A DNA stretch of 64,000 nt, from positions 29,629,401 to 29,693,400 of the forward strand of contig OY727097.1 in the NCBI GenBank assembly GCA_963402885.1. Direction: 5' to 3'. Origin of the DNA: Antedon bifida. Taxonomy: Eukaryota; Echinodermata; Crinoidea; Comatulida; Antedonidae. The notes below the pieces were generated by a model, which ran no database searches, was not told the DNA's origin, and saw nothing but the letters and a program-made list of their open reading frames with translations. Below are positions 45,235 through 56,645 of this stretch, piece after piece (the stretch's first letter is position 1; each line of letters begins with the position of its first letter). A program made the translations under genes and the position numbers.

Positions 45235-46380
45235 ACACAACGAATGAATTGCTTATAAACCGTTTGCGAATTGCGTTCAGTATTTATATTGAAACGCGTT
45301 TTAAAGCGTGTACACATTTTATTAAAGCGGTTGTCATCCAAACAAATACACACTTGTCGTGGCTAGAGCCACTGCAAATTCATTTTTTAAAACGTGTAAA
45401 TGCACTTGATTATTGCATTGCTCTAGACACGTGTAAGTATATCCAGGCCAGTCTACTTCACATCAAATAAGCACCAGTAGGTATTACAATGATAATCTGA
45501 AGTGTAAGTCTACTCGTCAGTAGTAGAATTAAATTTACAATATCTGAATTATATATGAAATTACGCCCAACCGCCAATTATGATAAATGGGAGATGAGTA
45601 AGCATGGATTGTTAGAACTAGAAATACATACAATAGGTTAACAATTGATTAATGTTACAAGAATACAAAATGAGAAAATAAAGATAATGAATAATTTTAG
45701 TTACACTACTACAGTGCTTTACAACACCGTACTAACCCTATTCTTATATATTGTATGTACCGTATATGAAAAGAATAAATATGGGACGCCAAAGAGAAAA
45801 AAGAAGCACCACGCACTAATGCATACAATTGTACATACTGAACAAATACAAGATGTTAAAGAGAAACATGGTTTCATTATTCTGATACAGTAGGCCTATA
45901 AGAATATGGGCTATTATGAAACACCGCCTTCAGGGCTATTTACACGTTCACACTAGAGACACAGTCACTTCGCTGTCCAAAGTTTAAACAGGCAAGGTTT
46001 ATAAAAGAAGAAATATGTTAATATGTATTTGTTTAAGCAAAGAACGAATGTAAAAAAGGTTACCGTCGGGCAAAAACACAGCGTCCGATCTCATCTCGTT
46101 TTTACGTTTGTTTTGTGCATGCTGCACTTTTCTACGCGCTTGCAAAATTGCAAATTCACGACCGGCATCATTAAAAGACAGTGTAAGTACGTAGACAAAA
46201 ACCAATCGGACTGAGTGGCTGTATAAAATACAGATACTACAATATTGAAATATGCGTGCACGTCGCCGCGTCAAACCCCCTTGGTTTGTGTACGCTGATG
46301 AAAGCACAACGCTTGATTTAGTGTATCGACTCTTGAATTGAGTCTCTGCTGCATAAGTTATTCTTTTATTAATTAAACTT

Positions 46381-46570
46381 GTCAGTGGCCGTGTGAACAG
46401 ACTTTTCAGTGGTCGTGCAAACTTGTCAGTGGCCATGTGAAGGGACATGTCAGTACGTGAGTGTGTGAACATACTTGCCAGTTGCCGTGTGAACAGACCT
46501 GTCAGTGGCCGTGTGAACATACTTGCCAGTTGCTGTGTGAACAGACCTGTCAGTGGCCGTGTGAACTGAC
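46381..46570. repeat. 24-bp minisatellite, about 8 units
   Basis: Units of the form CAGTGGCCGTGTGAACAGAC plus CTGT, with variants ending ATACTTGC. The period of 24 is a multiple of 3, so the minus strand stays open and reads VHTATDRS / VHTATGKY repeats. No gene context supports translation. Confidence 0.8.
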
Positions 46571-49500
46571 TTTGACAAACGTGAGTGTGTGAACCACAGC
46601 GAAATGTAGATATGCACTTTTGTGGATTTAACCGGACAAAACGAACGCAAGCCAGACTAAGTACTATAATAGATGAACTGTATTCACGGTAAACCTGATA
46701 CAGCTATCAGTGAAAAGGTTATAGTAATACGGTTTACATCAAAATTACTAACTGTTTCCATTGGTTGATGTTGCCTTTAGGGTGTTGACATTACGTCTAT
46801 TACTCCCCATCTCTTGGGGGAAATATCCGTTTAAATGTTTGTTCAACGAAATTATAAATTTGAAGTAACAATCTCAATTGATACGCAATCACCCAGTTTG
46901 ACATCAACTCAGTTGGATTATTAGTTTAACTTTAGGTCATAAGGACAGAAAATACAGGTCAATTCGACATTGTACGGGCAATTACATACATTGTAATTTT
47001 CAAAGGCAAAGAGAAAAAAGATCATTTCAACATGCCATAAGGCAAAAAGTCACATAAAACGAGATTTCAATCTCTTCTTTTTAAAAAAAAAATCCATAAA
47101 ATAGATAAGAAACCAAGCTAAAATATCCACACAAAATAATCGTGTATTAACAGAACTAAGTATTTCACTAAAGTCAAAGTATTTACTTAAGTTGTAGTAC
47201 CGGTACTATATAAGATAAATTATGATGTTTAAATCCACTGTAGGGTCCCTTGGCCTTAGTGTGATTTGTAAATGTAACTATATCCACCAATCAACTGAAA
47301 AGAGTACCAACACCATCTAACTTAAGTGAGATATTTCCATTAGATATGCCTTTTAAGTATTTCACTTAAGTTAATCCTAAATATTTTTATTATTTCTTTA
47401 GTTGTACTTATAAAATGCAATGTAGGCCTACATTGGCCAAAGTGTGACTGGTATTTCACTTAAGTCAATCAATATTTTCACTTTCACTTAGATAGGAGAA
47501 TGTTTACATTTTAAGGGTGTTTATCTCTCAGTCTATATTTGATTGGTTTCAAATTTGTAGGCGTATCACTTTAGGGCCTTTTTCGTTTATTCATAGCACA
47601 AACCATTCGTCATTATTATTAAATTTATTCTAAGGCTAGCTATATTTCATGTTTATTGATAATACTCGTGTACAGTAGTTGTGTTTTTTTTTTGATAATT
47701 ATTATATGAAAATGTAAGTAAATAATAATATATGTGCTTTACATACGGCTTACCTGGTCTGAGACTATTGGGCGCCAGGTAGATTTTAAACTAGGAAGCG
47801 GGATTAAACAGGACGATCGTCTGACGTACGAATTGATATTTTGGTTGTTGTTTGTTATATCATGCAGAACGACGAATGAACACGTTACTTTACACGAATT
47901 GAATCTTGTATTCGAACTTAATAACGTTAGATCTTATATTGTTCAATAAACTGTTGTTCTTTGACCAGAAAAACGTAAATTAAGCTTCTTTTCTTCTTTC
48001 ATGGATTGTTTAAAAAGAATACAACTCGATAAGTCTTAGTTCTGTTTAAATTTAAATTGCGGTATCAGATGTGTGTTAATGAACAAATAAGAAAACACAA
48101 TTGTTTACATTATCAATTATCTTCATTATTTTGTTTAGAGTTTTCTTAAAATGTGAAAAATAATTATTATAATAAGTAATTTGTAGGCTAATCTTTTAGC
48201 CACTTTTTATCAGAGAATTGTGTTGTTTTCGTGTTGTTGTAGTGCTTATCTTAATGGTGCCATTTTATGACTATGATTCTTTAATCTTTTCTGGAGGAAC
48301 GGCCATTTTTCATTCATGAATTATCATCATGAGAACTAATATGATTAATCATATAGTAGTACTATTGAGGGAACAACTTTGGGACCAAACCATATTTCTA
48401 AAGGTGTCTCCTAAATGGGGTTGGGCTGTAGTAAAAAATATTGAAACCTCAGTCGTTTAAATTAAAGTGTCCCCTTAAAAGGAGCGTCCCAAAAGAGCGG
48501 TTTATAATACCGTTTGTTAATTCTACATCTTCACGCTTTTTTTTTAAATTACATTTTCGTTATTTTCTAAAAATCTTTCACCTAGGCCTAAGATAATTGC
48601 AGTGGCGCCGACATCTTAAACATATCCACATACATGTTTTGGTTGCGTATGGTTTACAAAACGTTTTCAAGTAAAACAACATTTAAATTTGTCTTTTATT
48701 TTTATTTTTCACACATAAATAACTGAAAACAACGAAGTGTTACCTCACAAAGTAAAACAACTCAGCGCCATTATTTATATCCTATTAAATTTCCATTTGT
48801 GTTTAAACACTGTCTTTGTACCCAGTTTATCCCGATTCCATTATATAACCCTATCAATTTACCCTTGATTGTTTTTTTCTTCTAGACGAGTAAGTATGGA
48901 ACGCCAAATAATTGAAAAGATGTTAATATATTTGTTTTTATTAGGTAATAAGATACCAGCGTATTGTGAAGTGTTAGGGTACGATAATGTACCGGTATAC
49001 AATATATTGACGTTGCTGCGGCGTAAGTGTTAATAAATATATTGACCCTTGTTAATTTCGTTGGAAAGTGTCCCCTTAATAGAGGTATTCTACTATAGCG
49101 ATAACATCACGAACGAATTATCTTTCTATTCTACCTTTCACTCCTTTTAATGCATTTGATTTTTAAAATCTAAAACATAAAAGGCATCAAATTTATACTA
49201 TACGCATATCTTCACTACTACCATGTTGTTTGCTTCATATTAAAATGCATATTCAGGGAACACTTTAATTTGTTGGGTCCTGCCTGAAGTTGCTCTATAC
49301 TGTATTATTAAACAAAAGAGGTATACAGTAGGCCTACGGTACAGAGTTTAATTTTGATTTGACCTAATTGCATCGTTTTGAAACTAGGGCATACATTCAT
49401 GTGGTTGAGCTATCATCATTGTTTTAGGGGGTAAAAATGACTAAGACAGAGATAGCCTCTCGTACTCTGTATAATGTTATTGGAATTTAGTTCACTTTTT

Positions 49501-50739
49501 AAAAGTTAGAAAATATCTTAAAATAGTAGAGTTGTGGAGATTAACAGATAATCTTTTAGACCTCGTGGCAGATGCATCACCTAGAATAGTATAGCATTGG
49601 ATCATATTGAGAGATGACCTTTGACATTGTTAAGTGATTTATTTTGTAAAACAGATAATGATGAACAAACTGTAAATCAAATCATTGGCAGCTCACAATT
49701 GGTTTTAAACCTACATGGTGACTAATTTCACTGTCTTGTTTTCAAAACAATTTTTTTTTGTGCCAGTTAGATTCAGCTCAATTTCTCATGACATCATCGT
49801 CCTGATCCCAACTAAATTACAAACTTCCCAATTAATTATGATTAGTATCTCACTTAAGAATGTTCAACATCTCAGTTAACAACACATATAGATGGTGCCA
49901 ACACTTTTTATGTAAAAAAATAATAATTTTTTTTTTGATATGCCATTTTAATATCACCTAATACTTATCCACTTTGACCAAAAATTGGAACGAAAAAAAA
50001 ATGTATTTACATAAAAAAAAAATGTAATTTAAAGCAAATAAATAGTCAAATTGGATACCAGCCAATGGATTTTGGTTGAATTTAACTATTTATATTGTCA
50101 TTTTATAAGTGAAAACATTAATTTTTCCAGGTTTTGACTTTATTAAAAATTTCAATATAATCTATTCAAAGTCTGATTTTATTAATCTTTATTTGTCATG
50201 TTTTTGGAGACAATACATCTTTAATTATTAACGAGTATAATGGAAATGTTGCACATTATTAATTATTATTTTTGAAAAAAAAATTGAAAAGGTTAGGCCA
50301 AGGAAGGCCACAATTTAGCTATTCTGAAAAATCGGACTTTCGCTGATCAGTTTAGTATTTCCCTGTAGCAGCAGCTGAACCATATGATTGTATATTATAT
50401 ACAGGTATTGCAACATACTTGTCTAGGCCCGCATGGTTTCCAGTTATACCGTACTAAAAACTAGAAGGTGTTACTATTGCAACCCACTTTGCCCTCAACT
50501 ATGTTGATTAATGATGTTATCAATATGTTATAAGTCAGCGTACTACTACCTTTTAACAGACGGATGAGACAAGGTTTAATTAGTTATAACCTCGATTCTG
50601 AATCATGGTAAAGCTGCGTGTTAAACATCTTTTTTGCCAAGTTTTTATAGGCAAACATTTAACGAGATATCGAACCATATGCACAAGGATTTTGAAACGC
50701 TTGCTTTGGGAAATTCATATTCAGGGATCACCCCTGTTA
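46571..50739. other. Non-coding stretch with scattered repeat relics
   Basis: No conserved gene recognised. A cluster of CACTTAAG-type words lies at 47160-47500. Fragments with GTGTCCCCTTAA(T/A)A words at about 48468 and 49070 recur at 10275, 55325 and 59220 and mark another old repeat. One family C copy is listed separately. Confidence 0.4.
49915..50225 (-). mobile_element. Inverted-repeat element family C, copy 5
   Basis: Reverse orientation, near full length: GATATGCCATTTTAATATCA, CCACTTTGACCAAAAATTGG, ATTCAAAGTCTGATTTTATT, ending GACAATACATCTTTAA. Confidence 0.78.
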
Positions 50740-51330
50740 AAGCGTGGTTCCCACTAGAACGCAACGTAACGCAACCTACGCAACGTAAGAAAATGCCCTT
50801 CCGATAATTGTGTTTTCCCCCGCCTGCGTGAAATCAAATCTGCTATATTTGCAGCATTGTTACGCTTGAATTCATTCTGATGTGCATCGCAGGTATCGAC
50901 CAATCACAACCGAACATTTGGATGCTATATCGCGCGTGACTGGTCATAATACTTGTACTTACGCTTGGTTTTCACTAGAGACGCAACGCAAGGACGTAGA
51001 TGCAACGCAAGCGAGTTGACTAATGACAAGCAACAGTTCGAATAATCCATCGCTTGTGATTGGTCGAATCACTTACGTTGCGTTACGTCCTTGTGTTGCG
51101 TCTGTAGTTGGAAGCAATCATTACACGTACTTGCGTTGCGCTTATGTGTACTTGCGTTGGGCTTAAGTTTACTTGCGTTGTGCTTATACGTACTTGCGTT
51201 GCGCTTATTCGCGTACTTGCTTTGCGCTTAAGTGTACTTGCGTTGTGCTTATACGTACTTGCGTCGCGCTTATACGTACTTGCGTTGCGCTTATTCGTAC
51301 TTGCGTTGCGTTCTAGTGGGAACGAAGCCT
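50740..51330. mobile_element. MITE family B, compound insertion (copies 6 and 7)
   Basis: Two or more family B elements are run together. An outer left end (AGCGTGGTTCCCACTAGAAC, 50740) matches the outer right end TTCTAGTGGGAACGAAGCCT (about 51312-51330). A second full element lies within (ACGCTTGGTTTTCACTAGAG at 50962 to about 51115). The stretch TGCCCTTCCGATAATTGTGT is shared with copies at 55101 and 56049, which form a sub-family. Confidence 0.75.
51126..51320. repeat. 21-bp tandem array inside MITE family B
   Basis: About nine units of the form TACTTGCGTTGCGCTTATAC plus G, with GTG/AAG variants. The unit is derived from the terminal ACTTGCGTTGCG word of the MITE. The minus strand stays open and reads a repeating STYKRNA-like heptad, judged a by-product of the 21-bp period. 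Confidence 0.85.
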
Positions 51331-53855
51331 TAAGCGCAAGATGCAGCAGCACCAAGCGATTCCCAATCCAGGACCTTTGTTTACATTAGTGGTGATACCA
51401 GACGATTAGTAATCTATTTTTGATAAATGAAACCACTTTTTTTGTTATCATTAATTTCATGATTTTAACAGATTCTAAAAAATCTAAAATAGAAAGTTTA
51501 AAAGATTAACAAAAGACTTAACTCCTCTTAATATTTCTGATAAATTACCTGATAATCTTACCACAATAGCTGAATCATAATACTTAGGGCAACAGCATGG
51601 CGACAAGTTTATACCGCGTGGGCGTACCATATCTTGTCTTTTAAAAAGTACACGTACGCGCTCGGTTGACTATTGACAAGTCTAATTTTATTCCTTCTAG
51701 AATGTTGTGCATTGATGTTATATAATCATTTGTATCTTGCTTAATTTTATTTGTCAATTTGACGAAAGAAAGAAGTGGTTTTTTTTTCTCTCACTTAAAT
51801 TAAATAATTAAATATATATTTACTTATCTGCAGGACAAAACTTAAATCCTTGGCTTAATGCTCGTCCTCCTCACACAATTATATTTATTAATTTATGTTC
51901 TGTATTATTATATTGTATTTTGTATTGTGTGAAACAATAAACTTGAAACTTGATCTCGAGAGAAGAATTGAAATTCAAGTGCATCATTCAATCAACAGTT
52001 CAAATTGTTAGCAACTATTTTATTTTACCCTGTGTAAAACACTAAAATAATACCGAACGATACAAAATAAAAATATACGATATATATATTTATGTTTTGG
52101 GAGTGGTTGTGGGAGTTTTTTATGTTTTGGGAGTGGTTGGATCTCAATTATTGATGCAACACCTGGATGCAATTCAAAAAACAAAATTTTTTTTTAATTA
52201 AACATGTAAAGAGAAACCAAACATTAAAGTGATTTAGGGAAAGTACCTGGAAATATCAAGATAAGGTAATGTCCCCCAAAATCATGAAAAAAGAAGATTA
52301 TAAAACCAGACTTTTAGTAGCCCGTTTTGCAGTTTTAGGTAAAAACGAACAAAAATAATGATTTCACTTATAGAAAGACAAAATAAACAATTAACCAAAA
52401 ACCCATTTTCTGTCAGGCAATTTGATTATTTTTTCCTTTAAATTACTATTTTTCAGGTAAATAATTTTTGCCGATCCAATTTTTGGTGAAAGTGGTTTGT
52501 GGAAAAAAAATTGGCATTGGCAAACAAACGGTTTTTTTTCAGGGAGATATATTTTAATATTGACAAACTAAAAATGAAAAAAAAAAAAAAAACCAAATTA
52601 AAATAGCAAATTAACTCTGTGAACAAAGTCACGACTCTACCAACACTTGAGGGAGGACGTGAAACAAATTTTATTTGCATAAACAAACTGAACACATAAT
52701 GATGAGTTCGTCAAAATGTCAATCAAATGAGACATTCGTGTTGTGTAATATTTACTTACTTATTATTTACATATTTAATTCTCTGCTAAGTATATACTAC
52801 CTATGTACGTTATTTCCGATTGAACTTGAATGATAACAAGTTTGTTTAAACAAGATAACATTGATAATATTCAAATTACTTAAATTCTGTATTTCACCCG
52901 ATGCATCTCCACAAGTGATAAAATTGTCCAGTGTCATGGCAAATTCTGTAATACAGCGTACATGTGCATCACATATGGTGCCTGTATCATGTAAGGTTAG
53001 GATAAATTAAGGGTCTATGAAACAGGCGTTATATGAATTGATTGTTAGTTGCGGATACGATCAAAATTGCATAATATACACCTAAATGTTAAATACTTAA
53101 TTACTGCAAATAATATTTTCAGTTCAGAATAGTTTTCAAAAATAATTATGTATCATGTATTTTTAAAATGTTTTATATAAACAACATGTTGTTGGGTGGT
53201 AGTAATCCTAAATATGTTTTAATTTGACAGGAACAAACATTAATACTCCATTTGAATCAATTCGTGAAGACATTGCAGGAACAAACAGTAGAATCGGAAG
53301 TTATGACATTGCTAGCCACGTTTTAGCCCTATAACATGTATATCTGTTTACCGTTACCATGATACAAGCGTCATGTTGCGCGTGGGAGTTTCGACTTACA
53401 CACTCTTCCGGGCTAATTCGTGTTGTCGGTAAAATCTAAGAGAACATTTCTATAGTAATAACTGAAAAATAACTGTTTAAATAAAAAGATATTGTGTATG
53501 ACGTCATAGAGTAACAGGAGGGGTCACGTGTAGTATTAACCATTCATGATGATAGACAGTCATTGTTTACTTTAGGTATTGTGAATTAAAACGTCATCAG
53601 TTTCTAAAAATTATTAATACAAGTCTCGTTATGATGATAAGTTAATATAATATGTTACGTGTGGTTTGGCTCGTTTACTTAGCATTTTATCGGATATTTG
53701 TGTAACCTAAACATACAAAAAATGATCTGATAGATTGTTCGGGTATTCCATATTCAAATTAGGCCTATCAGCCTGAAATTGATTGTAATGAATTGTGGCA
53801 TGTTGTTAATGCGAAGTAGTAACTAACTCAGTATATACAATAATCATCACTATAA
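51331..53855. other. Non-coding stretch
   Basis: No gene recognised. A LINE-like or poly(A) tail (AACAATAAACTTGAAACTTG) is at 51935. A 26-bp direct duplication with TATGTTTTGGGAGTGGTTG is at 52090-52141. One family C copy is listed separately. Confidence 0.4.
52262..52558 (+). mobile_element. Inverted-repeat element family C, copy 6
   Basis: TAATGTCCCCCAAAATCATG, CGTTTTGCAGTTTTAGG, CCAATTTTTGGTGAAAGTGG, ending CAGGGAGATATATTTTAAT. More diverged than the others. Confidence 0.65.
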
Positions 53856-53996
53856 AGCTCTGTCTACACTATCAAACTTTATATGATGTGATGTGATGTG
53901 CCAAGTTGTGATGTGCCCATAAATGGACATGATAATGCCATATCACTACCATATATGGGCACATCACATTTTTTGTCACATAAAGTTTGACAGAGT
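53856..53996. mobile_element. MITE family A, copy 10
   Basis: Left end AAGCTCTGTCTACACTATCA intact; right end shortened to CATAAAGTTTGACAGAGTT. The interior GATGTGCC word is duplicated. Confidence 0.78.
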
Positions 53997-54229
53997 TGTG
54001 GCAACACGTGTGTGTGTCAATAGATTGTTGTCAATTTGTAATTTTTAGGATTTGTACTAAAAGTTGTATTTGCGTTTAATTGGGGTCAAGCTTTATAATT
54101 AGGAGATATTTGCTCAATTCGTAATTGTACAGAACGTGATAGTAGATAGAGTAGATTTACCCTCTTTTAACGCCATGGATTACCGTACGCCTTGCGTTAA
54201 AGCAAACCTAACGCCGTCAGTCTGAACAT

Positions 54230-54385
54230 ACTCTCACTAGGACGTAACGCAAGGACGCAAAACGCAACGCAAACGTGTTGACCAATGACAAGCGACCGTT
54301 CGAATAATCCATCGCTTGTAATTGGTTAACTCACTTACGTTGCGTTACGTCCTTGTCTTGCGTCTCAAGTGGGAACCAAGCATTA
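54230..54385. mobile_element. MITE family B, copy 8
   Basis: ACTCTCACTAGGACGTAACG at the left and CAAGTGGGAACCAAGCATTA at the right. The central TTGACCAATGACAAGCGA / TCGCTTGTAATTGGTTAA pair is present. Confidence 0.78.
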
Positions 54386-54662
54386 GCTACATTCACGGAT
54401 ATCTTACGTTTTTCACACACGTTTTGTACGTAATCCGGAATGTGTTGGTGTGAACACTACATGTTTTATTGTGCTTATGTTTAAAAAATATGTATTCATT
54501 AAATTTGTAGGCCTATATAAAATAATAATAATAATTAAAACTTTATAAACTTAATATATATATATAAACACAAGAGGCAAAGAACATTAATTCTAAACCG
54601 CCCGGTGATATACTGAAATTTAATTAATTAATTTGAAACGATAAAGATGAGGAAATCTGTGA

Positions 54663-54745
54663 GAATGAGAAAAAGTCGCCCCAACCGAGACTCGAACTCG
54701 GACCGCCTGCTTGATATGCAGATGTCCTAACATTCTCGGCGTGGT
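54663..54745 (-). tRNA. tRNA-like sequence, probably a pseudogene or SINE head
   Basis: On the minus strand the T-arm is perfect (CCGAG-TTCGAGT-CTCGG) and the anticodon arm forms (TCTGC-ATATCAA-GCAGG, reading anticodon AUC). A T-run that could end pol III transcription follows. The D-arm region (GCCGAGAATGTTAGGAC) is only approximate, and the acceptor strands do not pair (GCCGTAC against TTGGGGC). This is best read as a decayed tRNA or a tRNA-derived repeat rather than a working gene. Confidence 0.45.
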
Positions 54746-55100
54746 ACGGCGGAACAGCACTAGTCCTCAGTTGTACGCACGCGCAACAGAGATCAAATTG
54801 ATACGCCCTCATCTTTCAGTATTTTTATTCACGATATATATATATTTTTAATAATTGAATATGAAATTCTACAACATACAGCTAGGAAGGTCTAGTTCAT
54901 TTTTTATTTTATACTTTTTCATTGTATGTTGTCAGTGTTATATGTTATACTGGGCCCTGTGGGAGAACAGTAGTTTACTACTGAACAGGCTCCCCTGCAG
55001 TATAGGCTAAAGAATCAAGAAATAAAAATACATTTAATTTCTATGATTTTTTTATCCGGTCACCGGACTAGAATTTGGGCACGATGTGAACGTGGCTCTC

Positions 55101-55306
55101 AAGCGTGGTTCCCACTAGAACGCAACGCATCGACGTATCGACGCAAAGTGTTGTATTTCGTAATCACAATTGGGAACCGACGACGCAATAGTGCTGCAAA
55201 CATCGCAGGTTTGATTTCACGTAGGCGGCGGGGGCAAACACAATTATTGGAAGGGCATTTTCTTACGTTGCGTCGTTGCGTTACGTCGCAAGTGGGAACC
55301 ACGCTT
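55101..55306. mobile_element. MITE family B, copy 9 (long sub-family)
   Basis: Ends AAGCGTGGTTCCCACTAGAA and AAGTGGGAACCACGCTT are inverse. The interior differs from short copies and shares TTGATTTCACGTAGGCGG and ACAATTATTGGAAGGGCATT with 50740 and 56049 (inverse orientation). Confidence 0.8.
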
Positions 55307-55849
55307 AAGGGGAAACTGAATGTCTCCTCTTAATAGGGGTACTACAATATTTGTTATGGGATACGGGGGACGTGGAGGAAATCACAAGCTTTTAGGAATG
55401 GCAATCAGAAACGGTGATACGAAGTATTCCTCATATTTTATATATATACCGGTAGGTCATATCATATACGGCAGTTTACCTTCAACTTGATAGACATTAA
55501 TTCTCCCATGTTATATATCAACACGTGTAAAAGCACTTCATTACAAGATCGTCTGATTAGAAATTAGAAAACATGAATATTAAAAAACAAGGAAATTAAG
55601 AGACGGAACTTTTACACTTTCAGATGAACAGGTTTAGAAACACTAATGCCTGATTTTATCTAAATGATGAAAAAGTACATTACACTAATCTGTCTGTATA
55701 TCATAAATGTAAACCTTTCCTCAATCGAACCTTAAAAATCACGACCCCAGCAAATGCTGTTTTCGTTTCCAATGAAAATAATTTGTAAACCTGGATGTGT
55801 CTGGGTCGGTATCGTTCAAGTCTGGAAAGTGTATTATAAGGCCTAGACA

Positions 55850-56020
55850 AGATAACCTGGGCCTAATTGGCAGCACCAGTGTCTTCAAATCTCTCCTCAA
55901 AACCCACCTTTTTAATTTGTAATTTTTCAAAATGTTCTGTCTTTGTAAAGCGCATTGAGGCTTTCAGCATAATGCGCTATATCAAGTACCAGTTATTATT
56001 ATTATTATTATTAGTTACCG
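55850..56020 (+). mobile_element. 3' end of a non-LTR retrotransposon (CR1/L2-like tail)
   Basis: In frame +1 a short coding end reads VFKSLLKTHLFNL followed by stop, the usual last residues of CR1/L2-type ORF2 proteins. Then comes GCGCATTGAGG...ATGCGCTATAT and a terminal (ATT)n microsatellite at 55996-56013. This is a 5'-truncated insertion. Confidence 0.7.
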
Positions 56021-56048
56021 AAACGGTGACGAGGTGGGTGAAAATATA

Positions 56049-56146
56049 AAGCTTGATTCCCACTTTCGACGCAACGCAATCTACGCAACGTAAGCAAATG
56101 CCCTTCTAATAATTGTGTTTGCCCCCGCCTGCGTGAAATCAAACCC
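56049..56146. mobile_element. MITE family B, half copy (long sub-family)
   Basis: Left end AAGCTTGATTCCCACTTTCG, then CGCAACGCAATCTACGCAAC and AATAATTGTGTTTGCCCCCG. The right half is absent. Confidence 0.7.
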
Positions 56147-56574
56147 CAATCCAAGAGTCATTTCGGTCAGGGGACTAATGTCAATTTGTGTGCTAGGGAG
56201 CAATCGTGTCTGCATTGCAAATTTACGTCAATTGACGAATAAGAGGGTTAAAACACACACATTGCTTACACTATTATTTACACAGTTCAACAGGTTGAGT
56301 AACTGCGAACAATGCGCTCGAAGTTCAAGGTAAATTTACGCACGAATATTATTACTTGACTGATTTGGGATCAAAAAGGTTTAAATAAACAAAACAGATA
56401 TTATGAATAGAGCAGCATAATCTACAATCATATTTTTAGTTCTATAAATGTGGATATAATAACGGTCGCCTATCGTACCGTATTTGATATCTGACATATC
56501 AGTTCATACTACTACCGTATGTCCCCCTCCTTGAGATCATACCCTAAGGGGACACTGATGAAGGGGAAGGGAGT

Positions 56575-56645
56575 CGCCCGTTTTTAAAGTGTCTTTAACA
56601 ACTCTTCCGGTACGGTTCCGGTCCGGCGGTGAAAGACCCTCAGCA
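56575..56645. mobile_element. Inverted-repeat element family D, copy 2 (fragment)
   Basis: AAAGTGTCTTTAACAACTCT followed by CCGGTACGGTTCCGGTCCGG and GGTGAAAGACCCTCAG. Both ends of family D are recognisable but the interior is deleted. Confidence 0.6.

Larger units (their letters stand above)
44977..45310 (+). repeat. 104-bp tandem duplication, second unit interrupted by hairpin insertions
   Basis: Unit 1 (about 44977-45080) and unit 2 (45081-45296) share GCGTTTT(C/A)ATCAACTTGTA, GAGAACGCATTACACAAC, GAAT(G)CATTGCTTATAAACC and GTTTGCGAATTGCGTT. A third start (GCGTTTTAAAGCGTG) follows at 45297. Unit 2 contains about 107 extra bases exactly at ACACAAC, while unit 1 is uninterrupted. Confidence 0.85.

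Noticed and set aside
47755-47967. Possible solo LTR: starts TGGTC, ends GACCA, with AATAAA near the end
   Set aside because: Flanks TTACC and GAAAA do not match, no polypurine tract or binding site was convincing, and no second copy exists in the window.
51083-51389. Open frames on both strands across the 21-bp array
   Set aside because: A period divisible by 3 keeps all frames open; the array derives from a MITE arm.
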